From: Vibrio toranzoniae
GTDB taxonomy: Bacteria > Pseudomonadota > Gammaproteobacteria > Enterobacterales > Vibrionaceae
Assembly: GCF_024347655.1 (NCBI RefSeq)
Contig: NZ_AP025515.1
Location: 930,001 to 994,000 of the forward strand
Direction: 5' to 3'
DNA length: 64,000 bases
Under the pieces are notes generated by a model. The model was given only the letters and a program-made list of their open reading frames with translations. It was not told where the DNA came from and did no database searches. The translations under genes and the position numbers were made by a program. Positions within the stretch are counted from its first letter, which is position 1, and every line of letters begins with the position of its first letter. Of the stretch, positions 34,149 to 42,276 are shown in pieces.

Positions 34149-35573
34149 ATGACATTTACCGTAGAAAAAATCGGCGGTACATCAATGACAGCATTTGATG
34201 CTGTGCTAGACAATATTATTCTCCGCCCTAAAAATCCATATAACCGAATCTTTGTTGTATCTGCGTATGGCGGTATGACAGATGCATTACTGGAATGTAA
34301 AAAAACTGGTAAACCAGGCGTTTATCAACTTATCGCTAAGCGTGACGACTCATGGAAAGACTCTCTGTCTTATATTGAAAGTCGTATGTTGTTGACTAAT
34401 GAACATATCTTCGCTGATCCAATGAATCGTATTAGAGCGGATAAGTTTATCCGGTCTCGCATTTCAGAAGCAAAAAACTGTATCGCTAATATTCTTGAAA
34501 CATGTCAATACGGGCAGTTTTCACTACGACATTACTTACCGCAAATTCGAGAGTTTCTTGCTTCTATTGGCGAATCACATAGTGCATATAACACAGCTCT
34601 TAAACTGAAAAATATCGGTATAAATTCAACTTTTGTTGATTTGTCTGGTTGGGATAACCAACAACCCCTAAGTTTGGATGAGACAATTAAAGAGGCTTTC
34701 TCTAAAATAGACGTGACTAAAGAATTACCTATTGTTACCGGTTATGCCTATTGCAAAGAAGGGTTAATGCATACTTATGACCGTGGCTACAGCGAGATGA
34801 CATTCAGTCGCATCGCAACAATAACTCAAGCATCGCTTGCGGTTATCCATAAAGAGTATCATTTCAGCTCGGCAGACCCTAGAGTCGTCGGTGTTGGCTC
34901 AGTTAATCCCATTGGATTAACTAACTATGATGTTGCCGACCAATTAGCCAATCTTGGTATGGAAGCTATCCACTCAAATGCGGCTGCAGGTTTACGTGAA
35001 TGCGGGATTGAGCTGCAAATTAAGAACACTTTTGAACCTGAGCATGAAGGTACACTGATCTCTTCGAATTATCGACCCGATACGGATCATGTGGAGATCA
35101 TTGCTGGAAAACAGAAAGTTTACGCATTGCATATCTTTGACCAAGGAATGGTTGGTAAGATAGATAATGTGAGTTATGAGTTAATGGAAATTATTGCGGA
35201 TGCAAGAGTTAGCCTGATAGGCAAGGAGATGAATGCCAACTCTATTACTTATTATCTTGGTGGTAACCCTGAAAGCTTAAATCAGGTGCTTTATAAAGCT
35301 GAGAAGCGGTATCCAAAGGCATCAATTGCTGGCCGTATGGTAGCCATAATTTCAGCGATTGGTTCTCAGATTGATACCAACAAAACACTTGCTAATGGCG
35401 TACTGTCATTGATGAATAATAGCGTAACTCCTATTGCATTACACTCGTCGATGAGAAATGTAAATGTGCAATTTGTCGTGAATGATGACAAGTATCAACA
35501 AGCGATTTGTGCACTACATAAAGAGTTTTTTGATCAAAATAAAAAAGCTAAAAAATCGGTGAGTGCTGCCTAA
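34149..35573 (+). CDS. ask_ect: ectoine-pathway aspartate kinase
   Basis: Aspartokinase of 474 residues, which starts the pathway by phosphorylating aspartate. N-terminal VEKIGGTSM carries the nucleotide-binding Lys-Gly-Gly-Thr-like motif (KIGGTS); the kinase domain runs to about 300. Two ACT domains follow (about 315-470), with divergent sequence consistent with the ectoine-specific class that is less feedback-inhibited by lysine and threonine. Its place right after ectABC is typical in vibrios. The stop overlaps the start of a strong terminator stem. Confidence 0.93.
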   Translation: MTFTVEKIGGTSMTAFDAVLDNIILRPKNPYNRIFVVSAYGGMTDALLECKKTGKPGVYQLIAKRDDSWKDSLSYIESRMLLTNEHIFADPMNRIRADKFIRSRISEAKNCIANILETCQYGQFSLRHYLPQIREFLASIGESHSAYNTALKLKNIGINSTFVDLSGWDNQQPLSLDETIKEAFSKIDVTKELPIVTGYAYCKEGLMHTYDRGYSEMTFSRIATITQASLAVIHKEYHFSSADPRVVGVGSVNPIGLTNYDVADQLANLGMEAIHSNAAAGLRECGIELQIKNTFEPEHEGTLISSNYRPDTDHVEIIAGKQKVYALHIFDQGMVGKIDNVSYELMEIIADARVSLIGKEMNANSITYYLGGNPESLNQVLYKAEKRYPKASIAGRMVAIISAIGSQIDTNKTLANGVLSLMNNSVTPIALHSSMRNVNVQFVVNDDKYQQAICALHKEFFDQNKKAKKSVSAA

Positions 35574-35615
35574 AATATAGTAGTGGGGATGAGGCATCTC
35601 CACTACTATATTTTT
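35573..35615 (+). terminator. terminator of the ectoine operon
   Basis: A 19-bp stem with one mismatch joins 35573-35591 (AAATATAGTAGTGGGGATG) to 35595-35613, with a three-base loop and a T-run. The A-rich left arm makes it usable from the converging regulator gene too. Confidence 0.92.
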
Positions 35616-35725
35616 GTAGAATGACTATATTTTTATAGAATACAGAAGAAAGTGATTAGAGTCCTAAAGTAACCTTTAGTTTATTTTGGGGCTCTTTATC
35701 GTTCTCTATAAAGGTATCAACAGAA

Positions 35726-37066
35726 TTACTCCTGATACTTATCAAGCTTGTTATAAAGCGTTTTAATACTAATCCCTAAGTCTTGAGCTGTTTCTTTTTT
35801 GTTGCCTTCGTTCTCTTCGAGTGTATTGATTATTGCGGCTTTCTCTATTTTTTCGAGAGACACACCAGCTGGAACCATCTCTTCAACCGTTGTTCCAGTT
35901 TCCAAAGGTGGAGTGTCAAAAATTAAGTGCTCATCTTTAATCGTGTCGTCAGCTAATATAAATGCCCGTTCAATACAGTGTTTTAATTCCCTTACATTCC
36001 CTGGCCATGCATGAGCTGAGATCTTTTGAAGCGCTGAGGTAAAAATAGTTTTTGCTGTAGCTTCATTTGCGTTGCGATGAGCAATGAAGTGTTTAGCCAA
36101 GCCGACGATATCGTCGCCTCGTTCACGTAAAGGGGGAATATGTATGGGGAAGTGAGCTAACCTAAAGTATAAGTCTTCTCTCAAAAACAGCTCTTCAATC
36201 GCAACTTGTGGATCTCGGTTTGTAGCTGCAATGACCCGAGTATTAGCGATGGTAAATGTGTTACTTCCCACTGGGCGGTATTCTCCAGTCTCTAAAACTC
36301 GCAATAATTTAACTTGATGTTCAAGTGGCATCTCAGTGATTTCATCGAGAAATAGTGTGCCACCTTCTGCTTGTCTAAATACACCTTGGTGTGTTCGATT
36401 TGCGCCTGTGAAGGCTCCTTTTTCATGACCAAATAGTTCACTATCTACTAATTCTGGGCTGATTGCACCGCAGTTAATCGCGATAAAAGGTTGGTTCTTG
36501 CGATCGCTAGCGAGATGGACAGTTTGTGCTACAAGCTCTTTACCCGCACCACTTTCTCCGACTATTAGTACATTGGCGTCCGTTTTAGCGACTCTTCTTA
36601 ACGTTCGATACAGCTTATGCATTGGCTTAGAAGAACCAATTAACATCCCAAATTGATCCAAGTCGCTTGTGGAAACTTTACGTCCTTCTTCCTGTTTTTG
36701 TAGGAAGTACTGACTAAAGTCAGCTAGAGTATCTTCTAAAATCTGTATATCAACGGGTTTTCTATAGTGGAAAATTGCACCATGGCTCATCATTTTTTCT
36801 AAGTTTTTATTTGGCGAACCGGAACTAATAATAATTAGGTCAGTTTCGTCCAAACTTTTAACACTAGATAGAGCTTTAAAATCATCGTTAGTGAACCGAG
36901 ATACTTCCACAATAGCAGTATTTGGTTGGAGTTGTTGTAGCTTGTCAATCCAATGAACATCCGTTGTACTCTGTATGATTTCAAAGTTTGACGATTCATT
37001 TAGAGAGTTTACTTGAGACAGTAATTGTTCGTCTCTTAGCTCTAAGAACAGTGTCGGTAATGACAT
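35726..37066 (-). CDS. sigma-54-dependent activator with degenerate receiver domain
   Basis: NtrC-type protein of 446 residues. AAA+ core: GESGAGKE (170-177), GAFTGA (217-222, sigma-54 contact) and GGTLFLDEITEMP; Fis-type helix-turn-helix at the end (KKETAQDLGISIKTLYNKL). The N-terminal 120 residues follow receiver length and spacing but Glu54 replaces the phosphoacceptor Asp (AIVEVSRF), and the acidic pair is reduced to Asp12/Glu13. Lys103-Pro is retained. No kinase gene is near. A Glu at this position often mimics phosphorylation, so it may be constitutively active or controlled by level or ligand. Divergent from the BON gene, which has a sigma-54 promoter; two more such promoters lie within 5 kb. 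Confidence 0.88.
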   Translation of the reverse strand: MSLPTLFLELRDEQLLSQVNSLNESSNFEIIQSTTDVHWIDKLQQLQPNTAIVEVSRFTNDDFKALSSVKSLDETDLIIISSGSPNKNLEKMMSHGAIFHYRKPVDIQILEDTLADFSQYFLQKQEEGRKVSTSDLDQFGMLIGSSKPMHKLYRTLRRVAKTDANVLIVGESGAGKELVAQTVHLASDRKNQPFIAINCGAISPELVDSELFGHEKGAFTGANRTHQGVFRQAEGGTLFLDEITEMPLEHQVKLLRVLETGEYRPVGSNTFTIANTRVIAATNRDPQVAIEELFLREDLYFRLAHFPIHIPPLRERGDDIVGLAKHFIAHRNANEATAKTIFTSALQKISAHAWPGNVRELKHCIERAFILADDTIKDEHLIFDTPPLETGTTVEEMVPAGVSLEKIEKAAIINTLEENEGNKKETAQDLGISIKTLYNKLDKYQE

Positions 37067-37394
37067 GATTTAACTCTCTTTTTATACGACAAGAAGTGAT
37101 ATCGATAATACCACGATACCCTTCAAAGACGAATCTATCATTTACTATACGCCAGCCAAATAAGTGAAATAGTAATAATGTTATTAACCAGAGTAAGGGG
37201 TGATATTAATTAATATTGGTCTGATTTTGGTGATAATTTTTACAACTCTCTCATGTAATTAATACATACGACTTTTATTTTAGTAGTGGGAAATCCAGAA
37301 GGAAAGGTGGTAAATCATTTAATATCAATGGGTTATATATCTGGCATGCTGATTGCTTATGTTATAGGTGTAAGTGAACTAAAGGAGATAATTA
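37067..37394. other. 328-bp divergent control region, sigma-54 activator / BON gene
   Basis: AT-rich, no gene. Holds the promoter of the activator (minus strand, unidentified) and the sigma-54 promoter of the BON gene at 37342-37357. Activator-binding sites are expected between 37150 and 37300, but I could not pick a clear repeat. Confidence 0.55.
37342..37357 (+). promoter_or_regulatory. sigma-54 promoter of the BON-domain gene
   Basis: TGGCAT, five bases, TTGCT: GG at 37343-37344 and GC at 37355-37356 are exactly 12 apart. Transcription would start near 37368, 27 bases before the ATG. A sigma-54 activator gene is divergent 276 bp away. Confidence 0.87.
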
Positions 37395-37940
37395 ATGAAA
37401 ATTACTATAAGTAAAATATTATTAGCTACTTTGATTGCTACTTCTTCTTCTGCAGCTGTCGCTGATAGCATGTGGAAGAAAGAAACGCTCGACGCTTGGG
37501 TTGATGGAAAAGCAGAGACCACTTTATTATTGAATTATAATTTGAATTCATTTGATATTAATACCTATGTTAAAGATCAAGTTGTTACTTTGACTGGTTC
37601 GGTTAGAAATAAAACTGAGAAGATGCTTGCTGAAGAACTAGTGTTAAGTTTAAAGGATGTTAAGGCTGTGAAAAATAATCTTACGGTTATAGAAAAAGAT
37701 GGTGAAAAAACGCAAGAAGCCGTACAAGCCTTAACAGATTCTCATATAAAGACACTTGTTATCACTCGTTTGTTAATGAATACCAATGTTAGTGGTACCG
37801 ATATTGAAGTCGAAACCGAAAATAGCGTTGTCATATTGAAAGGTTCTGTTGCATCTGGCGGAGAACACGATCTTGCTTTATCTATAGCGAACAATACACC
37901 GAATGTAGAGGAAGTGATTGATAAATTGGATATTATCTAA
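37395..37940 (+). CDS. periplasmic protein with two BON domains
   Basis: 181 residues with a signal peptide (1-24, ending AAVADS). Two BON domains follow (about 45-105 and 115-178), each with the alpha-beta pattern and the conserved Gly of VVTLTGSVRNKTEK and SVVILKGSVASGGEHD. BON proteins such as OsmY and DolP act at the envelope and bind phospholipid or stabilise the outer membrane under stress. GGAG lies 7 bases before the ATG. First gene after a sigma-54 promoter; probably followed by separate or weakly linked lipoprotein and hemerythrin genes. Confidence 0.9.
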   Translation: MKITISKILLATLIATSSSAAVADSMWKKETLDAWVDGKAETTLLLNYNLNSFDINTYVKDQVVTLTGSVRNKTEKMLAEELVLSLKDVKAVKNNLTVIEKDGEKTQEAVQALTDSHIKTLVITRLLMNTNVSGTDIEVETENSVVILKGSVASGGEHDLALSIANNTPNVEEVIDKLDII

Positions 37941-38077
37941 TTTATCTATTCCTAATCAATTTTATCTAAAAATAGAGGAACTATTACGATTCGTTGTTCC
38001 TTAACATTTTTGCAATTTCATTACTGGTTTCGATGGTAATGATTCTAATGAATAAAAAATAAACACTAGGAGTTTAT

Positions 38078-38275
38078 ATGAAAATCAGATCAATTATTTA
38101 CCGTTTTCTTACCGTTATGGGTATTACTCTTGCTCTTGCTGCATGTAGTGACGATGGTCCAATGGAACAAGCGGGAGAAAATGTAGATGAGGCGGTAGAA
38201 GAGACTCAAAATACAATAGAAGATAGCTGTGAAAATGTTAAAGAGCACCTAGGTGCGGAAGACGAAGATTGCTAG
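38078..38275 (+). CDS. small acidic lipoprotein
   Basis: 65 residues: signal peptide with lipobox LAAC (lipidated Cys23), then a short acidic helix rich in Glu and Asp (QAGENVDEAVEETQNTIED). Two Cys near the end (ENVKEHLGAEDEDC region) may form a disulfide. TAGGAG is 5 bases before the ATG. Resembles the small entericidin-like or YgdI-type stress lipoproteins in size but I do not recognise the family. The location between BON and hemerythrin genes suggests an envelope-stress role. Confidence 0.8.
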   Translation: MKIRSIIYRFLTVMGITLALAACSDDGPMEQAGENVDEAVEETQNTIEDSCENVKEHLGAEDEDC

Positions 38276-38346
38276 AACGGTCGTCTAGAGTGCAATGAGA
38301 TACTCCAATCCTCATAAAAAACAATCAATTGAAGTAGGAATTAGAC

Positions 38347-38775
38347 ATGAAAAATATATTTGATGTACTCAAAGACAGCCATGAAAAGCAGCGACTCTTG
38401 ATGGATGCGTTACTCCAAACTTCGGGTGACACCCAGGCTAGGCAAGAGTTTTATATCAGCCTTAAGGATGAGCTAACCAAACATGCGATTGCAGAGGAGC
38501 GTCATTTTTATGCTCCTTTGATCGAGAGCGACCAATCGATTGATATGACAAGGCACGGGATAGCTGAACATCACGGCATTGATAAAGTACTTTCTCAACT
38601 AGATGATACGGACATGTCTTCACCCACTTGGCTTATTTTAATGAAGACATTAAAACACAAAGTCGAACATCATTTAGAAGAAGAGGAACAGCGTTTCTTT
38701 CAAACGGCAGGACGAGTTTTAGATGCAGAACAAAAAGAAACATTGGCTCGCAAATACGAAAAAGAGATGGCTTGA
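38347..38775 (+). CDS. hemerythrin HHE-domain protein
   Basis: 142-residue cytoplasmic four-helix protein. Likely di-iron ligands: His12 (KDSHEKQ), His46 and Glu50 (KHAIAEERHFY), His75/His76 (IAEHHGID), His108/His109 and nearby Glu (KVEHHLEEEE). The HHE family binds O2, NO or iron and is linked to oxidative and nitrosative stress. AGGAA precedes the ATG. A hairpin terminator follows at 38824-38845. Function here is unknown beyond the family. Confidence 0.88.
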   Translation: MKNIFDVLKDSHEKQRLLMDALLQTSGDTQARQEFYISLKDELTKHAIAEERHFYAPLIESDQSIDMTRHGIAEHHGIDKVLSQLDDTDMSSPTWLILMKTLKHKVEHHLEEEEQRFFQTAGRVLDAEQKETLARKYEKEMA

Positions 38776-38823
38776 TTCGCGATGTACTAGGAATTAAGCA
38801 CTAAAATTTTTGTTAAGTAAGAT

Positions 38824-38845
38824 AGGGACTCATATCAGAGTCCCT
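38824..38845 (+). terminator. terminator after the hemerythrin gene
   Basis: AGGGACTC and GAGTCCCT form a perfect 8-bp stem with loop ATATCA, followed by CTTTG. It separates the hemerythrin gene from the phosphatase/kinase fusion gene. Confidence 0.8.
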
Positions 38846-38895
38846 CTTTGATTACTCTATAAAAAAATTATGCACAGATAAATTAAGGCGCCATT

Positions 38896-40509
38896 ATGTT
38901 TATTGTTAAGTATTATATACTTATAGCTACTGCTTGCTTTTTTGCTGCTGTTTTTATACCACAGTTAATGCTCCGTGGAGTTTTTGCCTGGTGCGGCTTA
39001 TCTATGCTAATCGTCAGTGTCGCTTATATTTTCGATATGCCGTCAATATTTAGAAAAAATAGCGATGGGAAAATCGTGTGGTGGACTCGATGGGTATTTA
39101 TTCCATTTTTTCTAGGTGTTCGATTATACAATGCATGGGCTATTAAAAGAGATCAAGTTGATCCAATACAGCAAGTTGGTCAGAACTTATATGTATCACG
39201 TCGCTTATTTCCATCCGATTTATCGTTCTTAGAGTCTCAAAATATTAACTGTATTGTTGACGTTACGGCTGAATTTTCTGGTTTAGAAAGTGCAATGACG
39301 GGTGACCAATTTAACTACCTAAATACACCAGTTCTTGACCATAAAGCCCCTAAGTTACATAAGCTTAAGCATGCGATAAATTGGATTGACACTCAAATTA
39401 ACCAATCGAGATCGGTTGTTGTTCATTGTGCGCTAGGTCGTGGCCGTTCAGTCTTTGTAGTTGCTGCATACCTATTGGCTAAAAACCCTTCACTCACAGT
39501 GGAGCAGGCTTTGAAAAGTATCAACGATGTTCGAAGTACGGCTCGATTAAATAACCTCCAGTTAAAAGCTCTTCATGCAATCAGTGATAAAGGTTTACTT
39601 ACCCTTCAGCGTACGGCTTGTCTTATTGTCAACCCTGTCGCAGGTGGCGGTAAATGGTATGCAAATGAACAACAGGTTATACGTCGACTTACTAGGAAAT
39701 ACAATTTAGAGATTTCTATCACCAGTCAAGATGTCTCTGCAGAAACTTTAGCTAAACAGGCCAAAGAACGAAATGCTTCTCATATTATCGTTTCCGGAGG
39801 CGATGGGACGGTTAGTGAAGTGGTAAGACAGGTTATGGATACCGACACGTTGTTAGGAATTGTACCGTTAGGGACAGCGAATGCGCTATGTCATATGCTT
39901 TATGGTTTCGCGACGAAAGTATCCCCTGTTGAAAAAGCGTGCGAAGTGATTCTATCTGATAACTCAAAGAAAATGGATTTGGCTTTCTGCAATGAGCAAC
40001 CAATATTACTGCTTCTTGGTATTGGGTTTGAAGAGCAGATGATCGATTATGCACATCGACAGCAAAAAAATGAAAATGGACAGTTCGCGTACTTGATGGG
40101 CTTCTTTAATGCTGTTGTCGCTGAAGGTAATCAGCGTTTTAGAATGTCAGCCGATGGAAAGCCGCTACAAGATGTGAGATTACAAAGTTTGGTGGTAGCG
40201 AATACTTCTCCTTTTAGTACTGTACTTGCTCAAGGTGGGCAGACTCCCAAGCCGGATGATGGGAAGTTACATATCACCTATCTGGAAAACACTACTTCAC
40301 TTGGTGAACGAGTTATCGCTTTATCTGATCTATTGCTTTCTAGTTTTGGAATGAAAGAGCAAGCAAGCTACTTTAACTATTTGTCAGCGCAGCACGTTAA
40401 AATTGATTCTGACCTCCCGATTGACTACGTCATTGATGGGGAAATGTATTCGGCTGAGTCACTGGAGATCAGCATTAAAAAGCAGGCCTTAACAGTTTGC
40501 GCCCCATAA
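38896..40509 (+). CDS. membrane-anchored dual-specificity phosphatase / diacylglycerol kinase fusion
   Basis: 537 residues. Three hydrophobic segments near the N-terminus (about 5-22, 28-47, 63-80) anchor it in the inner membrane. A phosphatase domain (about 95-235) has the CX5R loop VVHCALGRGRS with Cys178 and Arg184, and Asp148 thirty residues earlier as candidate general acid. From about 240, a DAGK catalytic domain starts CLIVNPVAGGGK and carries the nucleotide motif SGGDGTVSEV (300-309) and PLGTANALC. The two activities together suggest lipid turnover: removing and adding phosphates on lipid or inositol-like head groups. Whether diacylglycerol, sphingoid or another lipid is the substrate is unknown. 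Monocistronic between two terminators. Confidence 0.88.
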   Translation: MFIVKYYILIATACFFAAVFIPQLMLRGVFAWCGLSMLIVSVAYIFDMPSIFRKNSDGKIVWWTRWVFIPFFLGVRLYNAWAIKRDQVDPIQQVGQNLYVSRRLFPSDLSFLESQNINCIVDVTAEFSGLESAMTGDQFNYLNTPVLDHKAPKLHKLKHAINWIDTQINQSRSVVVHCALGRGRSVFVVAAYLLAKNPSLTVEQALKSINDVRSTARLNNLQLKALHAISDKGLLTLQRTACLIVNPVAGGGKWYANEQQVIRRLTRKYNLEISITSQDVSAETLAKQAKERNASHIIVSGGDGTVSEVVRQVMDTDTLLGIVPLGTANALCHMLYGFATKVSPVEKACEVILSDNSKKMDLAFCNEQPILLLLGIGFEEQMIDYAHRQQKNENGQFAYLMGFFNAVVAEGNQRFRMSADGKPLQDVRLQSLVVANTSPFSTVLAQGGQTPKPDDGKLHITYLENTTSLGERVIALSDLLLSSFGMKEQASYFNYLSAQHVKIDSDLPIDYVIDGEMYSAESLEISIKKQALTVCAP

Positions 40510-40633
40510 GAAGTATAGACCAAAAGCCTTATTAGAAGAACGCTGGGTTTGTCGCTAATGGTGGTAAGAATTCTCCATATTTGTGCGGATAATATCGCAA
40601 GAACCGAATAAAAAAGTCGTGATGTTATCCCAT

Positions 40634-40670
40634 AAAAAAGCGTCAAGGCTTTACACTTTGACGCTTTTTT
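40634..40670. terminator. bidirectional terminator
   Basis: AAAAAAGCGTCAA (40634-40646) and TTGACGCTTTTTT (40658-40670) make a perfect 13-bp stem with an 11-base loop. It serves the phosphatase/kinase gene and the converging 40743 gene. Confidence 0.93.
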
Positions 40671-40742
40671 ATGCAGGATGATATCAGTGATGTTTAATGT
40701 AATTCCGATAAGTTTAACTAGATTAATTTTCAACTATGCCAA

Positions 40743-41153
40743 TTATAGGTGTTTTGCCATTTCATCATTTTCAACTTGCAATGCTGCAACCCAATAAGAA
40801 AAAAATGAAGACATATGTTGGTTGTTAAACTTCCGGATAATATTTTTTAAGTAGGAAATTAAGCTTAGGTTACTTCTGTACATATCATTATAGTCAACGA
40901 TTGAAGTAGACTGTTGGCTTAAGATTGAATGATCACTATCCGTTTCGTTAACGCAGAACTTAGTGTCTACTTCTTTGATCATTGAACGTTCTACTTTGAT
41001 AAATCGATTAGCAGCCCTTGATATGTTTCCATTGGTTTTTTGTTCGACTAGATCAACACATGAAAAATAATGCTCTTTCAATGTGCATAGGATCTTATCT
41101 ATGCCTTTATACTGAATTACCTCAAGTGAGTCATTGTCCTTGTTAAGTAACAT
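40743..41153 (-). CDS. helical hypothetical protein
   Basis: 136 residues, predicted mostly alpha-helical and soluble, without signal or membrane segment. Starts MLLNKDNDSLEVIQYKGID. It may form a helical bundle of the PA2169/ferritin-like type, as its neighbour might, but I see no metal-ligand pattern and do not recognise the family. It follows the 41274 gene on the same strand after 120 bases. A sigma-54-like GG..GC pair upstream is off by one base, so I do not claim a promoter of its own; it may be read from the promoter at 41737-41752. Confidence 0.6.
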   Translation of the reverse strand: MLLNKDNDSLEVIQYKGIDKILCTLKEHYFSCVDLVEQKTNGNISRAANRFIKVERSMIKEVDTKFCVNETDSDHSILSQQSTSIVDYNDMYRSNLSLISYLKNIIRKFNNQHMSSFFSYWVAALQVENDEMAKHL

Positions 41154-41273
41154 GTTATTACTCCTTTTATCTCAGTAGCATTCTTATACTTTTGGAACAG
41201 TTTATACTTACTACGATCGATGTATTTTGTGCAGGTAGTATTTCCTGCTCTCTTTATTTATCACTAGTAAGAG

Positions 41274-41702
41274 CTAGTGTTCACGCATTCTGTGTATTTG
41301 ATCTCGGCAGTTTTCCATTTCATTTTTCACCTTCTGTAACTTGTTTTTCCCTTCTAAGTTAGGGGTTGTTGTTAACAGTGATTCAATGTCGGAGATGATC
41401 TTCTTCTCTACACCTTCTAAGTGCATTAAATAGAGATCTTCATTGCTTGTTCCATTTTTCTCTTCTGCTTCAATGCAACGCTCTCTAGCGTTTATTGTGT
41501 AGCTAGCTGGTATCTCATCTTGCTGGTTTTTTGCGTAGTAGGTTAAAGATCTCAACTTCAATTCTGCACATTTTTTTACTGTGTATATATCGAAAAGGTT
41601 ATTTTTCATCTTGTCACTTTTTATGTTTGATATTGCTCTTTCATAAATAATGTTCCCACTTTTTATCAAGTTAACGATCGATAATATGTTTTGGTTGCTC
41701 AT
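41274..41702 (-). CDS. helical hypothetical protein, possibly PA2169/DUF2383-like
   Basis: 142 residues, all-helical, charged, cytoplasmic. The N-terminal IVNLIKSGNIIYERAISNIKSD followed by KKCAELKLRSLTYYA recalls the four-helix PA2169 (DUF2383) family seen in stress operons, but the match is from memory and weak. Its start codon lies 24 bases from the start point predicted by the minus-strand sigma-54 promoter at 41737-41752. The divergent yqjD-like operon has its own sigma-54 promoter 160 bp away, suggesting shared control. Confidence 0.65.
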   Translation of the reverse strand: MSNQNILSIVNLIKSGNIIYERAISNIKSDKMKNNLFDIYTVKKCAELKLRSLTYYAKNQQDEIPASYTINARERCIEAEEKNGTSNEDLYLMHLEGVEKKIISDIESLLTTTPNLEGKNKLQKVKNEMENCRDQIHRMREH

Positions 41703-41736
41703 GATTCCTCATTTATTTTTATGTGTACCTTATATA

Positions 41737-41752
41737 TGCACTTTATATGCCA
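41737..41752 (-). promoter_or_regulatory. sigma-54 promoter of the 41274-41702 gene
   Basis: On the minus strand: TGGCAT, five bases (ATAAA), GTGCA. GG and GC are 12 apart as required; the -12 box differs from TTGCA at one base. Predicted start point near 41726. Confidence 0.75.
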
Positions 41753-41909
41753 GATAATGAGTTGTCATATTTGGTAATTTAGATTGGTTTTTATATGGTT
41801 TTTGTAAAAAATACATTAATAAGTGATTTTCAATGAAATTATTACATCTTCACGGTCGTGATTTAACTATTGCGGTGTTTAATACTAATAATTACGGGAT
41901 TAATAAAGT

Positions 41910-41925
41910 TGGCATGAAGTTCGCT
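41910..41925 (+). promoter_or_regulatory. sigma-54 promoter of the yqjD-like operon
   Basis: TGGCAT, five bases (GAAGT), TCGCT. GG at 41911-41912 and GC at 41923-41924 have exact spacing; one base differs from TTGCT. Predicted start near 41936, 57 bases before the ATG. Confidence 0.77.
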
Positions 41926-41992
41926 TATATTACTACAGCGACCAGTAATTTATATTGTTGCTGGTCTTTTTAGTCAAATAAGGAGAGATTTT

Positions 41993-42241
41993 ATGCCAAG
42001 GTCAAATGCTAAAAGTTCAGAGTCTAAACAGCAAATTGAAGAGACTTATGAGAAGGCTGAAGAAGCTGCGGTAGAAGCAATCGGAAGTATCAAAGATACG
42101 GTTCATGAAACGCTCGAGGCTAGTTCTGAAAGTATGAAAAATACGACAGAAAAGGCTGAAAATGTAATTAAAGAGCGTCCGCTGCTAAGTGTTGGGTGTG
42201 CGTTTCTTGCTGGTTGGGCTGTGTCGAAGTTAATCAAATAG
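41993..42241 (+). CDS. DUF883 family protein (YqjD/ElaB-like)
   Basis: 82 residues: a long charged helix with heptad-like spacing (about 8-58) and a single C-terminal membrane anchor (about 62-80, VGCAFLAGWAVSKLIK), ending without a periplasmic domain. This is the YqjD/ElaB layout; those E. coli proteins tether ribosomes to the inner membrane in stationary phase under RpoS control. AGGAGAGA precedes the ATG. Here the gene sits behind a sigma-54 promoter and heads an operon with YqjE- and YqjK-like genes. Confidence 0.88.
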   Translation: MPRSNAKSSESKQQIEETYEKAEEAAVEAIGSIKDTVHETLEASSESMKNTTEKAENVIKERPLLSVGCAFLAGWAVSKLIK

Positions 42242-42276
42242 CCACATATTAACAATGCAATTGAGAGAGCACAGTT

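Noticed and set aside
41200..41230. Minus-strand GG..GC pair that resembles a sigma-54 promoter for the 40743 gene
   Set aside because: GG-to-GC distance is 13 rather than 12, and the -24 box reads AGGAAA instead of TGGCA.
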